DNA of 64,000 nt. Origin: Arthrobacter sp. P2b (lineage in GTDB: Bacteria; Actinomycetota; Actinomycetes; Actinomycetales; Micrococcaceae). Below, in pieces: positions 29,402-38,322 of this stretch. Every line of letters starts with the position of its first letter. Position 1 is the stretch's first letter. Under the pieces are notes generated by a model. The model saw only the letters and a program-made list of their open reading frames with translations. It searched no databases and was not told where the DNA came from. Location of the stretch: positions 830,134-894,133 of the forward strand of contig NZ_FVZL01000001.1 in the NCBI RefSeq assembly GCF_900168295.1, in the 5' to 3' direction. Position numbers and translations under genes: made by a program.

Positions 29402-30307
29402 CTATCTTAGCCCCGCGAACAGATCCTTTTCCGGGAGCTCCGAGGGTACCCGGGAGCGGATCAGCGAGTAGTCCTCCCACGGCCAGGCGCGCCGCTGCAT
29501 CTCAGCGGAGACGGCAAAGAAGAACCCCAGCGGATCCACCTGCGTCCGGTGGGCCCGGAGGGCGTCGTCGCGCACTTCGAAGAAATCCCCGCAGTCCACC
29601 TGCGTGGTGGTGGGGTGCGGAGCCGGCGGCGGGGTGTGCCCCTCGGCGTCGGACTCCAGCCACGCGGCCAGGCGCTCGGCGTACGGGGACTGCAGGCCGG
29701 CCTCTTCCAGCGCGAAGTGCAGCGCACGGAAACGCTCGGGGCTGAAGGCCCGGTCATAGTAGAGCTTGCTGGGTTCCCATGGATCCCCCGCCTCCGGGTA
29801 CCGGGCGGGGTCGCCGGCGGAATCGAAGGCTTCAACAGCAACCCGGTGCGCCATGATGTGGTCCGGGTGGGGGTACCCGCCGTTTTCGTCGTAGCTGAGG
29901 ATGACGTGGGGCTTGAAGGACCGCACCAGCCTCACCAGCGGTGCTGCAGCATGGTGCAGGGGCAGGGTGGCGAAGGAACCGGAAGGCAGCGGAGGCAGCG
30001 GGTCGCCCTCGGGGAGCCCGGAATCAACAAAACCCAGCCAGCGTTGCCTGATGCCCAATATGGCGGCGGCCCGGTCCATTTCCAGCCGCCTGGCCCCTGC
30101 CATGTCCCGCTTCGGGTGGGGTTCGCCCTCCACCGCGGGGTTTTGGATGTCCCCGCGGGAACCGTCCGTGCACGTGGCAACCATGACATCCACGCCAGAG
30201 GCGGCATACATGGCCATGGTCGCAGCGCCCTTGCTGGATTCATCATCCGGGTGGGCGTGGACTGCGAGCAGCCGTAGCGGTGCCGGGGAGTTGCTGGACG
30301 CTGTCAT
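29402..30307 (-). CDS. mca: Mycothiol S-conjugate amidase
   Basis: A 301-residue zinc amidase that cuts mycothiol conjugates of toxins and drugs to release the mercapturic acid for export; it is specific to actinobacteria that make mycothiol. AHPDDE (18-23) and HPDH (in YPHPDHIMAHRV) supply the zinc ligands, TCTDGSRGDIQNP the substrate loop. The C-terminal half, with RTQVDPLGFFF and DYSLIRSRVP, distinguishes Mca from the related deacetylase MshB. The ATG at 30307 follows AGGAG. It diverges from the DUF4307 gene, the classical actinobacterial arrangement. Confidence 0.95.
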   Translation of the reverse strand: MTASSNSPAPLRLLAVHAHPDDESSKGAATMAMYAASGVDVMVATCTDGSRGDIQNPAVEGEPHPKRDMAGARRLEMDRAAAILGIRQRWLGFVDSGLPEGDPLPPLPSGSFATLPLHHAAAPLVRLVRSFKPHVILSYDENGGYPHPDHIMAHRVAVEAFDSAGDPARYPEAGDPWEPSKLYYDRAFSPERFRALHFALEEAGLQSPYAERLAAWLESDAEGHTPPPAPHPTTTQVDCGDFFEVRDDALRAHRTQVDPLGFFFAVSAEMQRRAWPWEDYSLIRSRVPSELPEKDLFAGLR

Positions 30308-30427
30308 GGAAGGACGGCTCCTAATTCATCTTTTGCCAAGTGCTGCTGAATGGACGGGGAACGGGGGTGGACTGCTGCCGGTCGCCGCTGCAACCGGCCC
30401 CGGCGGAAAGGGCACTAAACTGGTCTG

Positions 30428-30886
30428 GTGACTTCCCCGGACCAGCCGGCTCCAACCGCGCCCGCAGACACTAGCCTAGCCAATCGCTATGGTGCTAAAA
30501 AGCGCGGCTTGACGCCCGCCGCCAAGCGCACCATTGCGGGCGTGGCCCTGGCCGGAGGAATCGGCTTCATGGCGTGGGTTTCAACGTCCAACTCGCTGAC
30601 GGACGTCACGTTCAAGGACGTGGGATACACCACTCCCGATGCCACCCTTGCTGAGGTGGACTTCCAGGTGACCCGCGAGCCGGGGACCGCCGTCAAGTGC
30701 GCCGTCAAGGCGCTCGATTCAAAGTACGCGGTGGTCGGCTGGAAAGTGGTGGACATTCCCGCGGACGCAGCGGAAGGAACGGCCGACGGCGGCAGGACAG
30801 TTTCGCAGCGGGTGGCCGTGCGCACCGAGTCGCTTTCCGTGTCCGGCGTGGTGGACAGCTGCTGGATAGCTGACGGAACAGCGTAA
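30428..30886 (+). CDS. DUF4307 domain protein
   Basis: A 152-residue actinobacterial protein of unknown function with one membrane anchor (about 36-54) and an outer domain (about 60-150) matching DUF4307. It includes the segment VTFKDVGYTTPDA, CAVKALDSKYAVVGWKVV and a late cysteine. The GTG at 30428 is preceded at six bases by TAAACT (30416-30421) without a Shine-Dalgarno sequence, which fixes the start and implies a leaderless mRNA. It lies between divergent mca and co-directional greA, as in mycobacteria. Confidence 0.85.
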   Translation: MTSPDQPAPTAPADTSLANRYGAKKRGLTPAAKRTIAGVALAGGIGFMAWVSTSNSLTDVTFKDVGYTTPDATLAEVDFQVTREPGTAVKCAVKALDSKYAVVGWKVVDIPADAAEGTADGGRTVSQRVAVRTESLSVSGVVDSCWIADGTA

Positions 30887-30903
30887 GACATGTGATGTGC
30901 GCC

Positions 30904-30947
30904 GCTCCATTGTTGGGTTAAGTCCGGGGGATTGACTACAATGGAGC
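30904..30947 (+). promoter_or_regulatory. Probable greA promoter inside a 10-bp inverted repeat
   Basis: GCTCCATTGT (30904-30913) and ACAATGGAGC (30938-30947) are perfect inverted copies. TTGGGT (30913-30918) and TACAAT (30937-30942), 18 bases apart, could be the -35 and -10 of greA with a leader of about 90 bases. Confidence 0.5.
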
Positions 30948-31037
30948 AATACCTTTACCCCGCTGAGCTGGTTGCTGTTCCACAAGTGGCCACCGTGGCG
31001 GGGTCTTTTGCATGTAGGACCATTAGAGGAGAAGTCC

Positions 31038-31532
31038 GTGTCTACCACCAACAGCGCAGCTGCAGCCTGGCTCACCCAGGAAGCTTTTGACCGCCTGAAG
31101 GCAGAGCTGGACCACCTTTCCGGCGCTGGCCGGGCGGAGATCGTCCAGAAGATTGAAGCAGCCCGGCAGGAGGGTGACCTTAAGGAGAACGGCGGCTACC
31201 ACGCTGCCAAGGAGGAACAGGGCAAGATCGAAGCCCGCATCCGCCAGCTCACGGCGCTGCTCCGCGACGCCCATGTGGGCGAGGCTCCTGCAGACGACGG
31301 AATCGTTGAGCCCGGCATGATCGTCGTCGCGAGGATCGCAGGCGACGAAGAGACCTTCCTCCTGGGCTCGCGTGAAATCGCCGGCGACTCGGACCTGGAC
31401 GTCTTCAGCGAAAAGTCACCGCTGGGTGCGGCCATCCTTGGCCACAAGGAAGGCGACACGCTGAGCTACGTTGCTCCCAACGGCAAGGACATCAAGGTGG
31501 AGATCCTGTCCGCCAAGCCGTACGCAGGCTAG
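31038..31532 (+). CDS. greA: Transcription elongation factor GreA
   Basis: A 164-residue factor that enters the RNA polymerase secondary channel and rescues backtracked complexes by stimulating RNA cleavage. The N-terminal antiparallel coiled coil (about 1-80) ends in the conserved tip ARQEGDLKENGGYHAAKEEQ, which carries the acidic residues that reach the active site. The C-terminal FKBP-like domain includes SEKSPLGAAILGHKEGD. The start is a GTG at 31038 with GAGGAGA at good spacing. A strong terminator follows. Gene and motifs are intact. Confidence 0.96.
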   Translation: MSTTNSAAAAWLTQEAFDRLKAELDHLSGAGRAEIVQKIEAARQEGDLKENGGYHAAKEEQGKIEARIRQLTALLRDAHVGEAPADDGIVEPGMIVVARIAGDEETFLLGSREIAGDSDLDVFSEKSPLGAAILGHKEGDTLSYVAPNGKDIKVEILSAKPYAG

Positions 31533-31548
31533 TTTCCCGCGCACCAAA

Positions 31549-31590
31549 AGCGCCGGCCGTCCCCTGGGGACGGCCGGCGCTCTTCGTTTA
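31549..31590. terminator. Terminator between convergent greA and the rhomboid gene
   Basis: A near-perfect 16-bp palindromic stem (31549-31564 with 31566-31581) with a one-base centre, followed by TCTTCGTTT. It should stop greA transcription and possibly the opposite operon. Confidence 0.75.
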
Positions 31591-31611
31591 TTGGGTCATT
31601 CGGGGATGCCG

Positions 31612-32214
31612 TTACGGCGTCCTGCCGGTCCGCGGGCGCAGGAGCAGGGCCGCCACCACTCCCCCGGCCGCGCCGCCCAGGTGGGCCTGCCAGGAGACGA
31701 AGCCGGCCACGATGGGCAGGACTCCCAGAAGGATGCTTCCGTAACCCATGAAGAGGACCACGGCCAACAGGATTTGGCGCCAGCTCCGGTTGAAGAAGCC
31801 GCGGACAAGCAGGAATGAAAACAGCCCGAAGACGAGGCCTGACGACCCCACGGTGATGCCGCCGTCGCCGATCAGCCACACGGTAAGGCCGGATCCCAGC
31901 CAGCTGAATGCCAGCGCCGTCAGGAACACCCGGAGGCCCGAGAGGAACACCAGGAAGCCAAAGATGATCAGCGGCAGGCTGTTGGACAGCAGATGGTTCA
32001 GGTTCGCGTGCAGGAGCGGAAACGTGAAGATGTCCAGCAGCCCGTCAGCGCTGCGCGGCCGCAGGCCGAACGTGCTGTTAAGCGAACGCAGCATCACCAT
32101 GTTGAACAGCTCAATAACAAACAGCAGGACCACGAAGGCGCCCAATACCAGGAGGCCGCCTTTGGCCCTTGCGGCCACGGTCTGCCGCTGCCCGAAACCC
32201 ATCAGCCCGGCCAT
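31612..32214 (-). CDS. Rhomboid family intramembrane serine protease
   Basis: A 200-residue membrane protein with six hydrophobic segments. The catalytic dyad is Ser125 in the GSSG motif (123-126) and His178 in WQAHLGGAAGG; HANLNHLLSN (69-78) supplies the usual oxyanion residues of helix 2. It cleaves membrane proteins inside the bilayer; its substrate is unknown. It begins eight bases after the ilvA stop, with AGGA upstream. It is the last gene of the AI-2E-ilvA-rhomboid unit, so it is probably co-transcribed with ilvA. Confidence 0.92.
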   Translation of the reverse strand: MAGLMGFGQRQTVAARAKGGLLVLGAFVVLLFVIELFNMVMLRSLNSTFGLRPRSADGLLDIFTFPLLHANLNHLLSNSLPLIIFGFLVFLSGLRVFLTALAFSWLGSGLTVWLIGDGGITVGSSGLVFGLFSFLLVRGFFNRSWRQILLAVVLFMGYGSILLGVLPIVAGFVSWQAHLGGAAGGVVAALLLRPRTGRTP

Positions 32215-32222
32215 GGCGCGTC

Positions 32223-33461
32223 CTAATGCACCACGATTGGCTGGAAGCCTTCGGCACGGAGCGCGCTGAGGACCTGCTCACCGTGCTGGTGACCCTTGGT
32301 TTCGAGGTTCACCGTGATGGAGACGTCCCCCATGCTGATGGAGCCGCCTACCCGGGTATGGTCAAGGCCCGTCACGTTGGCATCGTTCTCCGCAATGATC
32401 CTGGCGATGGTGGCCAGTGAGCCCGGGCGGTCGTCCAGCATCATGCGGACGGTCATATAACGCCCCGCGGCGGAAAGGCCGCGCTGGATGACCTTGAGCA
32501 TCAGCATCGGGTCGATATTGCCGCCGGAAAGAACCACTGCGGTGGTTCCGGGATTTTCGATTTTGCCGTCCATGAGTGCTGCCACTCCTACGGCCCCGGC
32601 GGGTTCCACCACCATCTTGGCCCGTTCCAGCAGGAAGATCAGCGCACGGGCCAGCGAGTCTTCGCTGACGGTGACCACGTCATCCACCAGTTCGCGGATG
32701 ATGCTGAACGGCAGCTGGCCGGGACGCCCCACGGCAATGCCGTCCGCCATGGTGGACACCTTCTTCAGGGGTACCAGCGCGTCAGCCGCCAACGACGGCG
32801 GGTAGGCTGCGGCGTTTTCCGCCTGGACGCCAATGATGCGGATTTCCCGGCCCAGCTCCTTTGCCCGCGCCTTGATGGCGACGGCGACACCGGCCAGCAG
32901 CCCGCCGCCGCCGACGCCCATCAGGACCGTATCCACGTTGGGCACCTGTTCCAGGATCTCAAGGCCCAGGGTGCCCTGGCCGGCAACAACATCCACATTG
33001 TCAAAGGGGTGGACGAACACCGTGCCGGTCTCGTTGCTGTAGCGTTGGGCTTCCGCGAGCGCTTCGTCGACATTGTGGCCGTGCAGGATCACTTCGGCGC
33101 CGTGGCTGCGGGTGGCAGCAAGCTTCGGCAGCGCGACGCCCAGCGGCATGTAGATCCGGGCTTTGATGCCCAGGCTCTTGGCGGCCACGGCCACGCCTTG
33201 GGCATGGTTGCCGGCCGATGCCGCCACAACTCCCCGCTTCTTCTCCTCCGGGGACAGCCGGGCCATGCGCACGTAGGCGCCCCGGACCTTGAACGATCCT
33301 GCCCGCTGCAGGTTTTCGCACTTGAAGTACACGTCGCCGCCCACCATGGCCCCCAGGGCCCTGGACGATTCCACAGGCGTGCGCGCAATAATCCCGTCAA
33401 GCAGCTTCTGCGCCTCCAGGACATCGTCCAGTGTGACGGGAAGGGTTTCAAGGATGTTCAC
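32223..33461 (-). CDS. ilvA: Threonine ammonia-lyase (threonine dehydratase) with ACT domain
   Basis: A 412-residue PLP enzyme converting threonine to 2-oxobutanoate, first step toward isoleucine or part of threonine breakdown. Lys58 in GSFKVRGA binds PLP; the phosphate loop is MGVGGGGLLAG and SASAGNHAQG-like ASAGNHAQGVA is the substrate loop. A single C-terminal ACT domain (about 330-412) is present. The length of about 410 suits the short form, in which regulation differs from the 500-residue E. coli biosynthetic enzyme. The GTG start follows AGAGGAG located at the end of the AI-2E gene, so the two are coupled. Confidence 0.94.
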   Translation of the reverse strand: MNILETLPVTLDDVLEAQKLLDGIIARTPVESSRALGAMVGGDVYFKCENLQRAGSFKVRGAYVRMARLSPEEKKRGVVAASAGNHAQGVAVAAKSLGIKARIYMPLGVALPKLAATRSHGAEVILHGHNVDEALAEAQRYSNETGTVFVHPFDNVDVVAGQGTLGLEILEQVPNVDTVLMGVGGGGLLAGVAVAIKARAKELGREIRIIGVQAENAAAYPPSLAADALVPLKKVSTMADGIAVGRPGQLPFSIIRELVDDVVTVSEDSLARALIFLLERAKMVVEPAGAVGVAALMDGKIENPGTTAVVLSGGNIDPMLMLKVIQRGLSAAGRYMTVRMMLDDRPGSLATIARIIAENDANVTGLDHTRVGGSISMGDVSITVNLETKGHQHGEQVLSALRAEGFQPIVVH

Positions 33462-33464
33462 GGA

Positions 33465-34790
33465 CTATTCTCCTCTGGATTCGTCCCCGGTGCCCCGCTC
33501 CGCTGAGGTGCGGGCATCAGGATGTTCTGCTGTCGTGCCGGTAACGGCGTCCCTGCCGCGCTGGATCGGCTCCGGCGGCTCGACGTGCTTAATCGTGTTG
33601 TCCGCCGGCGGGCCAGCCACCAGCGGCGTTGCCGGCACTTGTTCATGTTCCCACGTTCTGGCGGCAATGTAGCGAATGGCGGAATTTGCGACGGCGAGGA
33701 TGGGCACCGAGAACAGGGCGCCGGGGATGCCGGCCAGGTAGGAACCCGCGGCCACGGACAGGATGACGGCCACCGGGTGCAGCGCTACGGCCTTGCCCAT
33801 GACGAGGGGCTGCAGGATGTGGCTTTCCAGTTGCTGGACCAGCAGCACGATGGCCAGCATGATCAGGGCGTTCACCGGGCCGTTGGCCACCAGGGCCAGC
33901 AGCACGGCGATGGCGCCCGTGACCAGGGCACCAACAATCGGAATGAACGAGCCTATGAACACGAGCACGCTCAGCGGAAGCGCCAGCGGAACGCCGATGA
34001 TGGCCGCTCCCACGCCGATGCCCACCGCATCCACGAACGCAACGAACATCTGGATGCGGGCGTAGCTCACCATGGATGACCAGCCCTTGCGCCCGGCCCC
34101 AAACGTTGCGGCCCTGGCCTTTTTGGGAAGCAGCCGCACCAGGAACGCCCAGATCCTGTCCCCTTCCAGCAGGAAGAAGATCAGGACGAAGAGCGCAAGG
34201 ATGAGTCCCGCGGCAAAATGCCCTGCAGTGCTGCCGAAGGAAAGGGCCCCGCTGAGGATGCTGCTGCTGTTGTCCTGCAGCGCGGTACTTGCTTCCTGCA
34301 GGTACTGGTCAATCTGGTCTGCGGTCAGGTGGAGGGGCCCCTCTGACAGCCAGTCCTGGATCTGCCTTATTCCGGTCAGCGCCTCGGACCAGAGTTCCCC
34401 GAAACCGACGATGAGCTGCCTGCCCACCAGCGCCAGCGCTCCCGCAATCAGGCCCAGGAAGCCCAGCACGGTGATGGCTACGGCCAGGCCTGCCGGCACC
34501 CGGTCGCGCTTGAGCCACCCCACCACCGGGTTCAAGAGGCCGGCCAACAGAGCGGCCACCATGACGGGGATGATGAGGAAGCTGATCCCCCTCAGCAGCC
34601 AAACCAGGGCCCCGCCCACCAGGAGGATGAGTCCAAGCCGCCATGCCCACGATGCGGCGATCCGGATTCCATAGGGAATGTCCTGGTCCAGTTCACGGTC
34701 CGTTCGAACCCTCAACGGCGGCACGGCAGCAGGCTGTTGCTGCAATGGGGATGGGCTGGTGGGCGGTACGGGATCCCCGGTTGGCGTCAT
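33465..34790 (-). CDS. AI-2E family transporter
   Basis: A 441-residue membrane protein of the AI-2E exporter family (PF01594), with about eight hydrophobic segments. A pair near residues 50-110 opens the family fold. A long amphipathic region (about 130-200) follows. The signature FIGSFIPIVGALVTGAIAVLLAL (about 288-310) and a region reading LESHILQPLVMGKAVALHPVAV come next. Despite its name, most members do not move autoinducer-2, and the substrate is unknown here. Both ends are long, charged and proline-rich. It is the first gene of a unit with ilvA and rhomboid. Confidence 0.9.
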   Translation of the reverse strand: MTPTGDPVPPTSPSPLQQQPAAVPPLRVRTDRELDQDIPYGIRIAASWAWRLGLILLVGGALVWLLRGISFLIIPVMVAALLAGLLNPVVGWLKRDRVPAGLAVAITVLGFLGLIAGALALVGRQLIVGFGELWSEALTGIRQIQDWLSEGPLHLTADQIDQYLQEASTALQDNSSSILSGALSFGSTAGHFAAGLILALFVLIFFLLEGDRIWAFLVRLLPKKARAATFGAGRKGWSSMVSYARIQMFVAFVDAVGIGVGAAIIGVPLALPLSVLVFIGSFIPIVGALVTGAIAVLLALVANGPVNALIMLAIVLLVQQLESHILQPLVMGKAVALHPVAVILSVAAGSYLAGIPGALFSVPILAVANSAIRYIAARTWEHEQVPATPLVAGPPADNTIKHVEPPEPIQRGRDAVTGTTAEHPDARTSAERGTGDESRGE

Positions 34791-34829
34791 AGCCTAATAC
34801 TTCCCCAGCCGTCCCCTAATGGGAAACTG

Positions 34830-35789
34830 CTATCCGGCCCCACCAGGGCTGTAGTCAATTCCCCACTCAATGGTGAAGGATTCGCCCGGCGCCAGCCAGC
34901 GGAGGCCGTCGCCGGAGTTGAAGGCGTTGGCAGGTCCGGTCATGGGTTCGACGGCGACTGCGCGGCTGCGGCCGGGGTACAGGGTGCTCACATAGACGTG
35001 GACATATCCGCATGCTTCGTCCTGCCAGAGGCTCACGCTCTGCCCGTCAGCCGAGGCAAGGGTGTGCCGGGCTTTGCCTGCTTCACGCTGCAGGTCCGTG
35101 AGGGCAACATCAACACTGAGGTCGGCGATATTCTTGCCCGCCCGGAAGTCCGTATCCCCCTCTACGGGAGCGCTGCTGCGGGGAATGAGGCGTTCATCCA
35201 CCAGCAGTTGGGTATCGGCGGCAACCGTCAGCACCAGTTCCTCGATGGGCGAGTCACCCAGGCGGAGGTACGGGTGGGCGCCCAGGACAAAGGGGGCGGA
35301 TGCCTTGGCGTGGTTGGTCAGGGTCTGGCGCACCACCAGCCCCAGGTCATCGTTTATCAGGTACTGGACGCGGTGCCGCGCCAGGAAGGGGTAGCCGTGC
35401 TGCGGAAAGATGGTTGCTTCCAGGGAGACGGAGTGCTGTGACTCGTCTACCAGAGCGTAGGCGGCATTGCGGAGCAGGCCGTGGCTTGCGTTGTTCCGGG
35501 ACACTTCGGTGATGTCCAGCTGCTGCTTCTTGCCATCAAGGAACCACGTTCCGTCCTCCACCCGGTTGGCCCAGGGCGCCAGCGTAATTCCCGTTGCGCC
35601 GGGCGGGATCTGGTCATCGCCGTAAGTCTCCGTCAGGAGCACATTTCCCCTGGTGAACGAGCGGAGGCCGGCGGCAAGTTCGGTGACGACAGCCAATGCG
35701 TCGCCGCGCCGGAGCTCGTACTGCCGGCCCGTCGCGTAGGCCTGGGCGTTGGAACCGGCAAGGGAATCCTGGGAGGAAGTCGATGTCAT
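34830..35789 (-). CDS. Aldose 1-epimerase family protein
   Basis: A 319-residue GalM-like mutarotase interconverting alpha and beta anomers of hexoses. NRVEDGTWFLDGKKQQLDI, NASHGLLRNAAYALVDES (with the catalytic His) and the APFVLGAHPYLRLGD strand are typical. A late Glu in the GESFTIEWGID strand is a candidate catalytic base. The ATG at 35789 is preferred over the one at 35795 because TACGGT (35802-35797) then lies seven bases before it, matching other leaderless starts here. Divergent placement beside galT-galK suggests it serves galactose use by converting beta-galactose to the alpha form used by GalK. Confidence 0.88.
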   Translation of the reverse strand: MTSTSSQDSLAGSNAQAYATGRQYELRRGDALAVVTELAAGLRSFTRGNVLLTETYGDDQIPPGATGITLAPWANRVEDGTWFLDGKKQQLDITEVSRNNASHGLLRNAAYALVDESQHSVSLEATIFPQHGYPFLARHRVQYLINDDLGLVVRQTLTNHAKASAPFVLGAHPYLRLGDSPIEELVLTVAADTQLLVDERLIPRSSAPVEGDTDFRAGKNIADLSVDVALTDLQREAGKARHTLASADGQSVSLWQDEACGYVHVYVSTLYPGRSRAVAVEPMTGPANAFNSGDGLRWLAPGESFTIEWGIDYSPGGAG

Positions 35790-35830
35790 GGGCATTACCG
35801 TACCGCGGCCACGCCGGGTCCCTCCAGCCC

Positions 35831-35854
35831 AACATGTTGTCTTTTGTTGTTAAC
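35831..35854. promoter_or_regulatory. Direct-repeat regulatory region between the epimerase and galT
   Basis: The AT-rich divergent gap holds TGTTGT at 35835-35840 and again at 35845-35850, a 10-base period (one helical turn), plus AACATGTT (35831-35838) and GTTAAC (35849-35854). Helically phased direct repeats of this kind suit a DeoR-family sugar regulator, but no such gene is in the window. Confidence 0.4.
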
Positions 35855-35889
35855 TATTCTTTTTTGAGCGAATGTGCGACACTTCTTCT

Positions 35890-37047
35890 ATGACAGGGAC
35901 CACCAGCACCAGACTTTCGGACGGCCGGGAGCTGATTTATTTCGATGACGCCGGCACCAGCACCCCGCGTGCAGCCGAGTTCACCACCGACCACCGTGGC
36001 CTGCCTCCGCGCGGTGAACCGGGAGAAATCCGCTTCGACGCTTTGACTGAAGAATGGGTGGCCGTCGCTGCCCACCGGCAGTCCCGGACCCACCTTCCTC
36101 CCGCAGACCAGTGCCCCATCTGCCCCACCACCGGCAGCAACCCCTCGGAAATTCCGGCTGCCGATTACGATGTGGTGGTCTTCGAGAACCGCTTCCCGTC
36201 CCTCGGCCCGGCCGTCGGCCCCGTCCCGGACCAGGCCGCGTGGGGAACAAAGGGTCCGGCCTATGGCCGCTGCGAGGTGGTGTCCTTTACGCCCGAGCAC
36301 ACAGGTTCCTTCAGCGGGCTCAGCGAGGTCCGCTCCCGCACGGTGATCGAGGCCTGGGCACAGCGGACCGCCGCCCTGAGCGCATTGCCCGGGATCAAAC
36401 AGGTATTCCCGTTTGAAAACCGTGGCGCGGATATCGGTGTCACCCTGCACCATCCCCACGGCCAGATCTACGCCTACCCCTATGTCACTCCCCGGGCGGG
36501 CGTCCTGGGCGCAGCTGCACGCAAGTTCTACGATGCGCAGGACGGCCGGGAGACCCTGACCGGCTCACTGCTGAGGGCGGAGCGCGAGGATGGCAGCAGG
36601 ATGGTCATGGAAGGCGAGAACTTCAGTGCCTACGTCCCGTTCGCGGCCCGCTGGCCGCTGGAAATCCATCTGGTTCCGCACCGCCACGTTCCGGACCTGG
36701 CGGCCCTGAGCGGAGAAGAGAAGGATGAACTGGCGCACGTCTACCTCGATCTGCTCAAACGCCTGGATGCCCTGTATCCCACTCCCACGCCGTACATTTC
36801 CGCCTGGCACCAGGCTCCCCTGGAGCCGGCGCTGCGCGCTGCGGGCTATCTGCACCTGCAGCTCACCTCACCCCGGCGTGCTGCCGATAAGCTGAAGTAC
36901 CTTGCCGGTTCGGAGGCAGCGATGGGTGCTTTCATCAATGACACCACCCCGGAAAGCGTGGCCGAACGCCTGCGCGCCGTCTCCGTTCCGCCGTCCGCCG
37001 CCTTCCCGGCCGTCCTGGCCGCCGCGCCCGAAGGAGCCCCCGCGTGA
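35890..37047 (+). CDS. galT: Galactose-1-phosphate uridylyltransferase
   Basis: A 385-residue Leloir-pathway enzyme that swaps UDP between UDP-glucose and galactose-1-phosphate. The catalytic triad motif HHPHGQ is at 187-192 with His190 as the nucleophile. The zinc-site CPIC (in QCPICPTTGSNPSEIP) and a second site ending EIHLVPHRH are present. The ATG at 35890 gives the common MTGTTST start; an ATG at 35872 is possible but less likely. Its stop overlaps the galK GTG, so both are translated together. Confidence 0.95.
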   Translation: MTGTTSTRLSDGRELIYFDDAGTSTPRAAEFTTDHRGLPPRGEPGEIRFDALTEEWVAVAAHRQSRTHLPPADQCPICPTTGSNPSEIPAADYDVVVFENRFPSLGPAVGPVPDQAAWGTKGPAYGRCEVVSFTPEHTGSFSGLSEVRSRTVIEAWAQRTAALSALPGIKQVFPFENRGADIGVTLHHPHGQIYAYPYVTPRAGVLGAAARKFYDAQDGRETLTGSLLRAEREDGSRMVMEGENFSAYVPFAARWPLEIHLVPHRHVPDLAALSGEEKDELAHVYLDLLKRLDALYPTPTPYISAWHQAPLEPALRAAGYLHLQLTSPRRAADKLKYLAGSEAAMGAFINDTTPESVAERLRAVSVPPSAAFPAVLAAAPEGAPA

Positions 37048-38225
37048 GCACTGCACCTGACCCCCTCGCCGCCGCAGCCGGCACCCAGGACCTCGCCGCC
37101 CGGTTCACGCACGAGTTCGGGAGCGCTCCTGCCGGCATCTGGCAGGCACCGGGGCGCGTCAACCTGATCGGCGAGCATACGGACTACAACGACGGCTTTG
37201 TCCTGCCTTTTGCCATCGACCGCACTGCCCGGGTGGCCGTTGGAGTGCGCTCCGATTCCACGGCCCGGTTGCTGTCCACCTACGGCGACCAGGGCATTGT
37301 CACCACCACGCTTGACTCCCTCGAGCCCGGCGCCGCCAAGGGCTGGACAAAGTACCCGCTCGGCGTCATCTGGGCGCTCCGCAGGCGCGGTATCGATGTG
37401 CCGGGCATCGACCTCCTGCTGGACTCGAACGTCCCCCTCGGGGCCGGGCTTTCCTCGTCCCACGCCATCGAATGCGCCGTCATCACCGCCCTGAACGAAC
37501 TGACCGGCGCAGGACTGGAGGCGCAGGAGATGGTCCTGGCCACCCAGCAGGCCGAAAATGACTTCGTGGGAGCCCCCACCGGAATCATGGACCAGTCAGC
37601 GTCACTGCGCGGTTCACAGGGCCATGCGGTGTTCCTGGACTGCCGGGACCAGACCGCCCGGCTGGTTCCCTTCGAGACGGAGCCCGCCGGCCTGGTATTG
37701 CTCGTCATCGACACCAAGGTTTCACACTCGCACTCTGACGGCGGCTATGCCTCGCGGCGTGCGTCATGCGAGCTCGGCGCCCAGGTCCTGGGTGTTAAGG
37801 CACTGCGTGATGTACAGGTGGGAGACTTGGAGGAAGCCAGCGGACTCCTGGACGAAGTGACGTTCCGGCGGGTTCGGCATGTTGTCACCGAAAACGACCG
37901 GGTCCTCCAAACCGTGGAACTTCTCGCGGAGCAGGGCCCGTCAGCCATCGGACACCTGCTGGATGCGAGCCACGCTTCCATGCGCGACGACTTTGAGATC
38001 TCCTGCCCCGAGCTGGACCTCGCCGTGGATACGTCGCGGGCCAGTGGCGCACTTGGCGCCCGAATGACCGGCGGCGGTTTCGGTGGAGCGGCGATCGCGC
38101 TCACCCCTGCCGGCTCCGAGCAAAAGGTGCGCGACGCCGTCGTACAGGCCTTTGCCCGGGCGGGCTTCACGGCACCGGACATTTTCACGGTTTCGCCTGC
38201 CGCGGGTGCCACGCGCATCGCGTAG
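37044..38225 (+). CDS. galK: Galactokinase
   Basis: A 393-residue GHMP-family kinase phosphorylating galactose at C1 with ATP. All three family motifs are visible: GRVNLIGEHTDYNDG (37-51, sugar binding), PLGAGLSSSHA (about 132-142, ATP loop) and MTGGGFGG (about 342-349). The GTG start overlaps the galT stop in GTGA. UDP-galactose 4-epimerase (galE), needed to complete the pathway, is not in the window. A bidirectional terminator follows. Confidence 0.96.
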   Translation: MSTAPDPLAAAAGTQDLAARFTHEFGSAPAGIWQAPGRVNLIGEHTDYNDGFVLPFAIDRTARVAVGVRSDSTARLLSTYGDQGIVTTTLDSLEPGAAKGWTKYPLGVIWALRRRGIDVPGIDLLLDSNVPLGAGLSSSHAIECAVITALNELTGAGLEAQEMVLATQQAENDFVGAPTGIMDQSASLRGSQGHAVFLDCRDQTARLVPFETEPAGLVLLVIDTKVSHSHSDGGYASRRASCELGAQVLGVKALRDVQVGDLEEASGLLDEVTFRRVRHVVTENDRVLQTVELLAEQGPSAIGHLLDASHASMRDDFEISCPELDLAVDTSRASGALGARMTGGGFGGAAIALTPAGSEQKVRDAVVQAFARAGFTAPDIFTVSPAAGATRIA

Positions 38226-38250
38226 GCGCCAAGACACTGGCGCAGGAACT

Positions 38251-38288
38251 AATGAAGGCCCCACCGTGAGGTGGGGCCTTCATTGTTA
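38251..38288. terminator. Bidirectional terminator between galK and the Bax-inhibitor gene
   Basis: Perfect 15-bp stem (38251-38265 with 38270-38284) with a GTGA loop, between two convergent genes, with short A/T ends on both sides. Confidence 0.8.
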
Positions 38289-38322
38289 AGGAACAGACGA
38301 CGACGGCGGCGCCGCCTGGGTG

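Noticed and set aside
34791..34796. TAGGCT directly before the AI-2E gene as a leaderless promoter
   Set aside because: There is no gap before the ATG, so transcription would begin inside the gene; not counted in the set.
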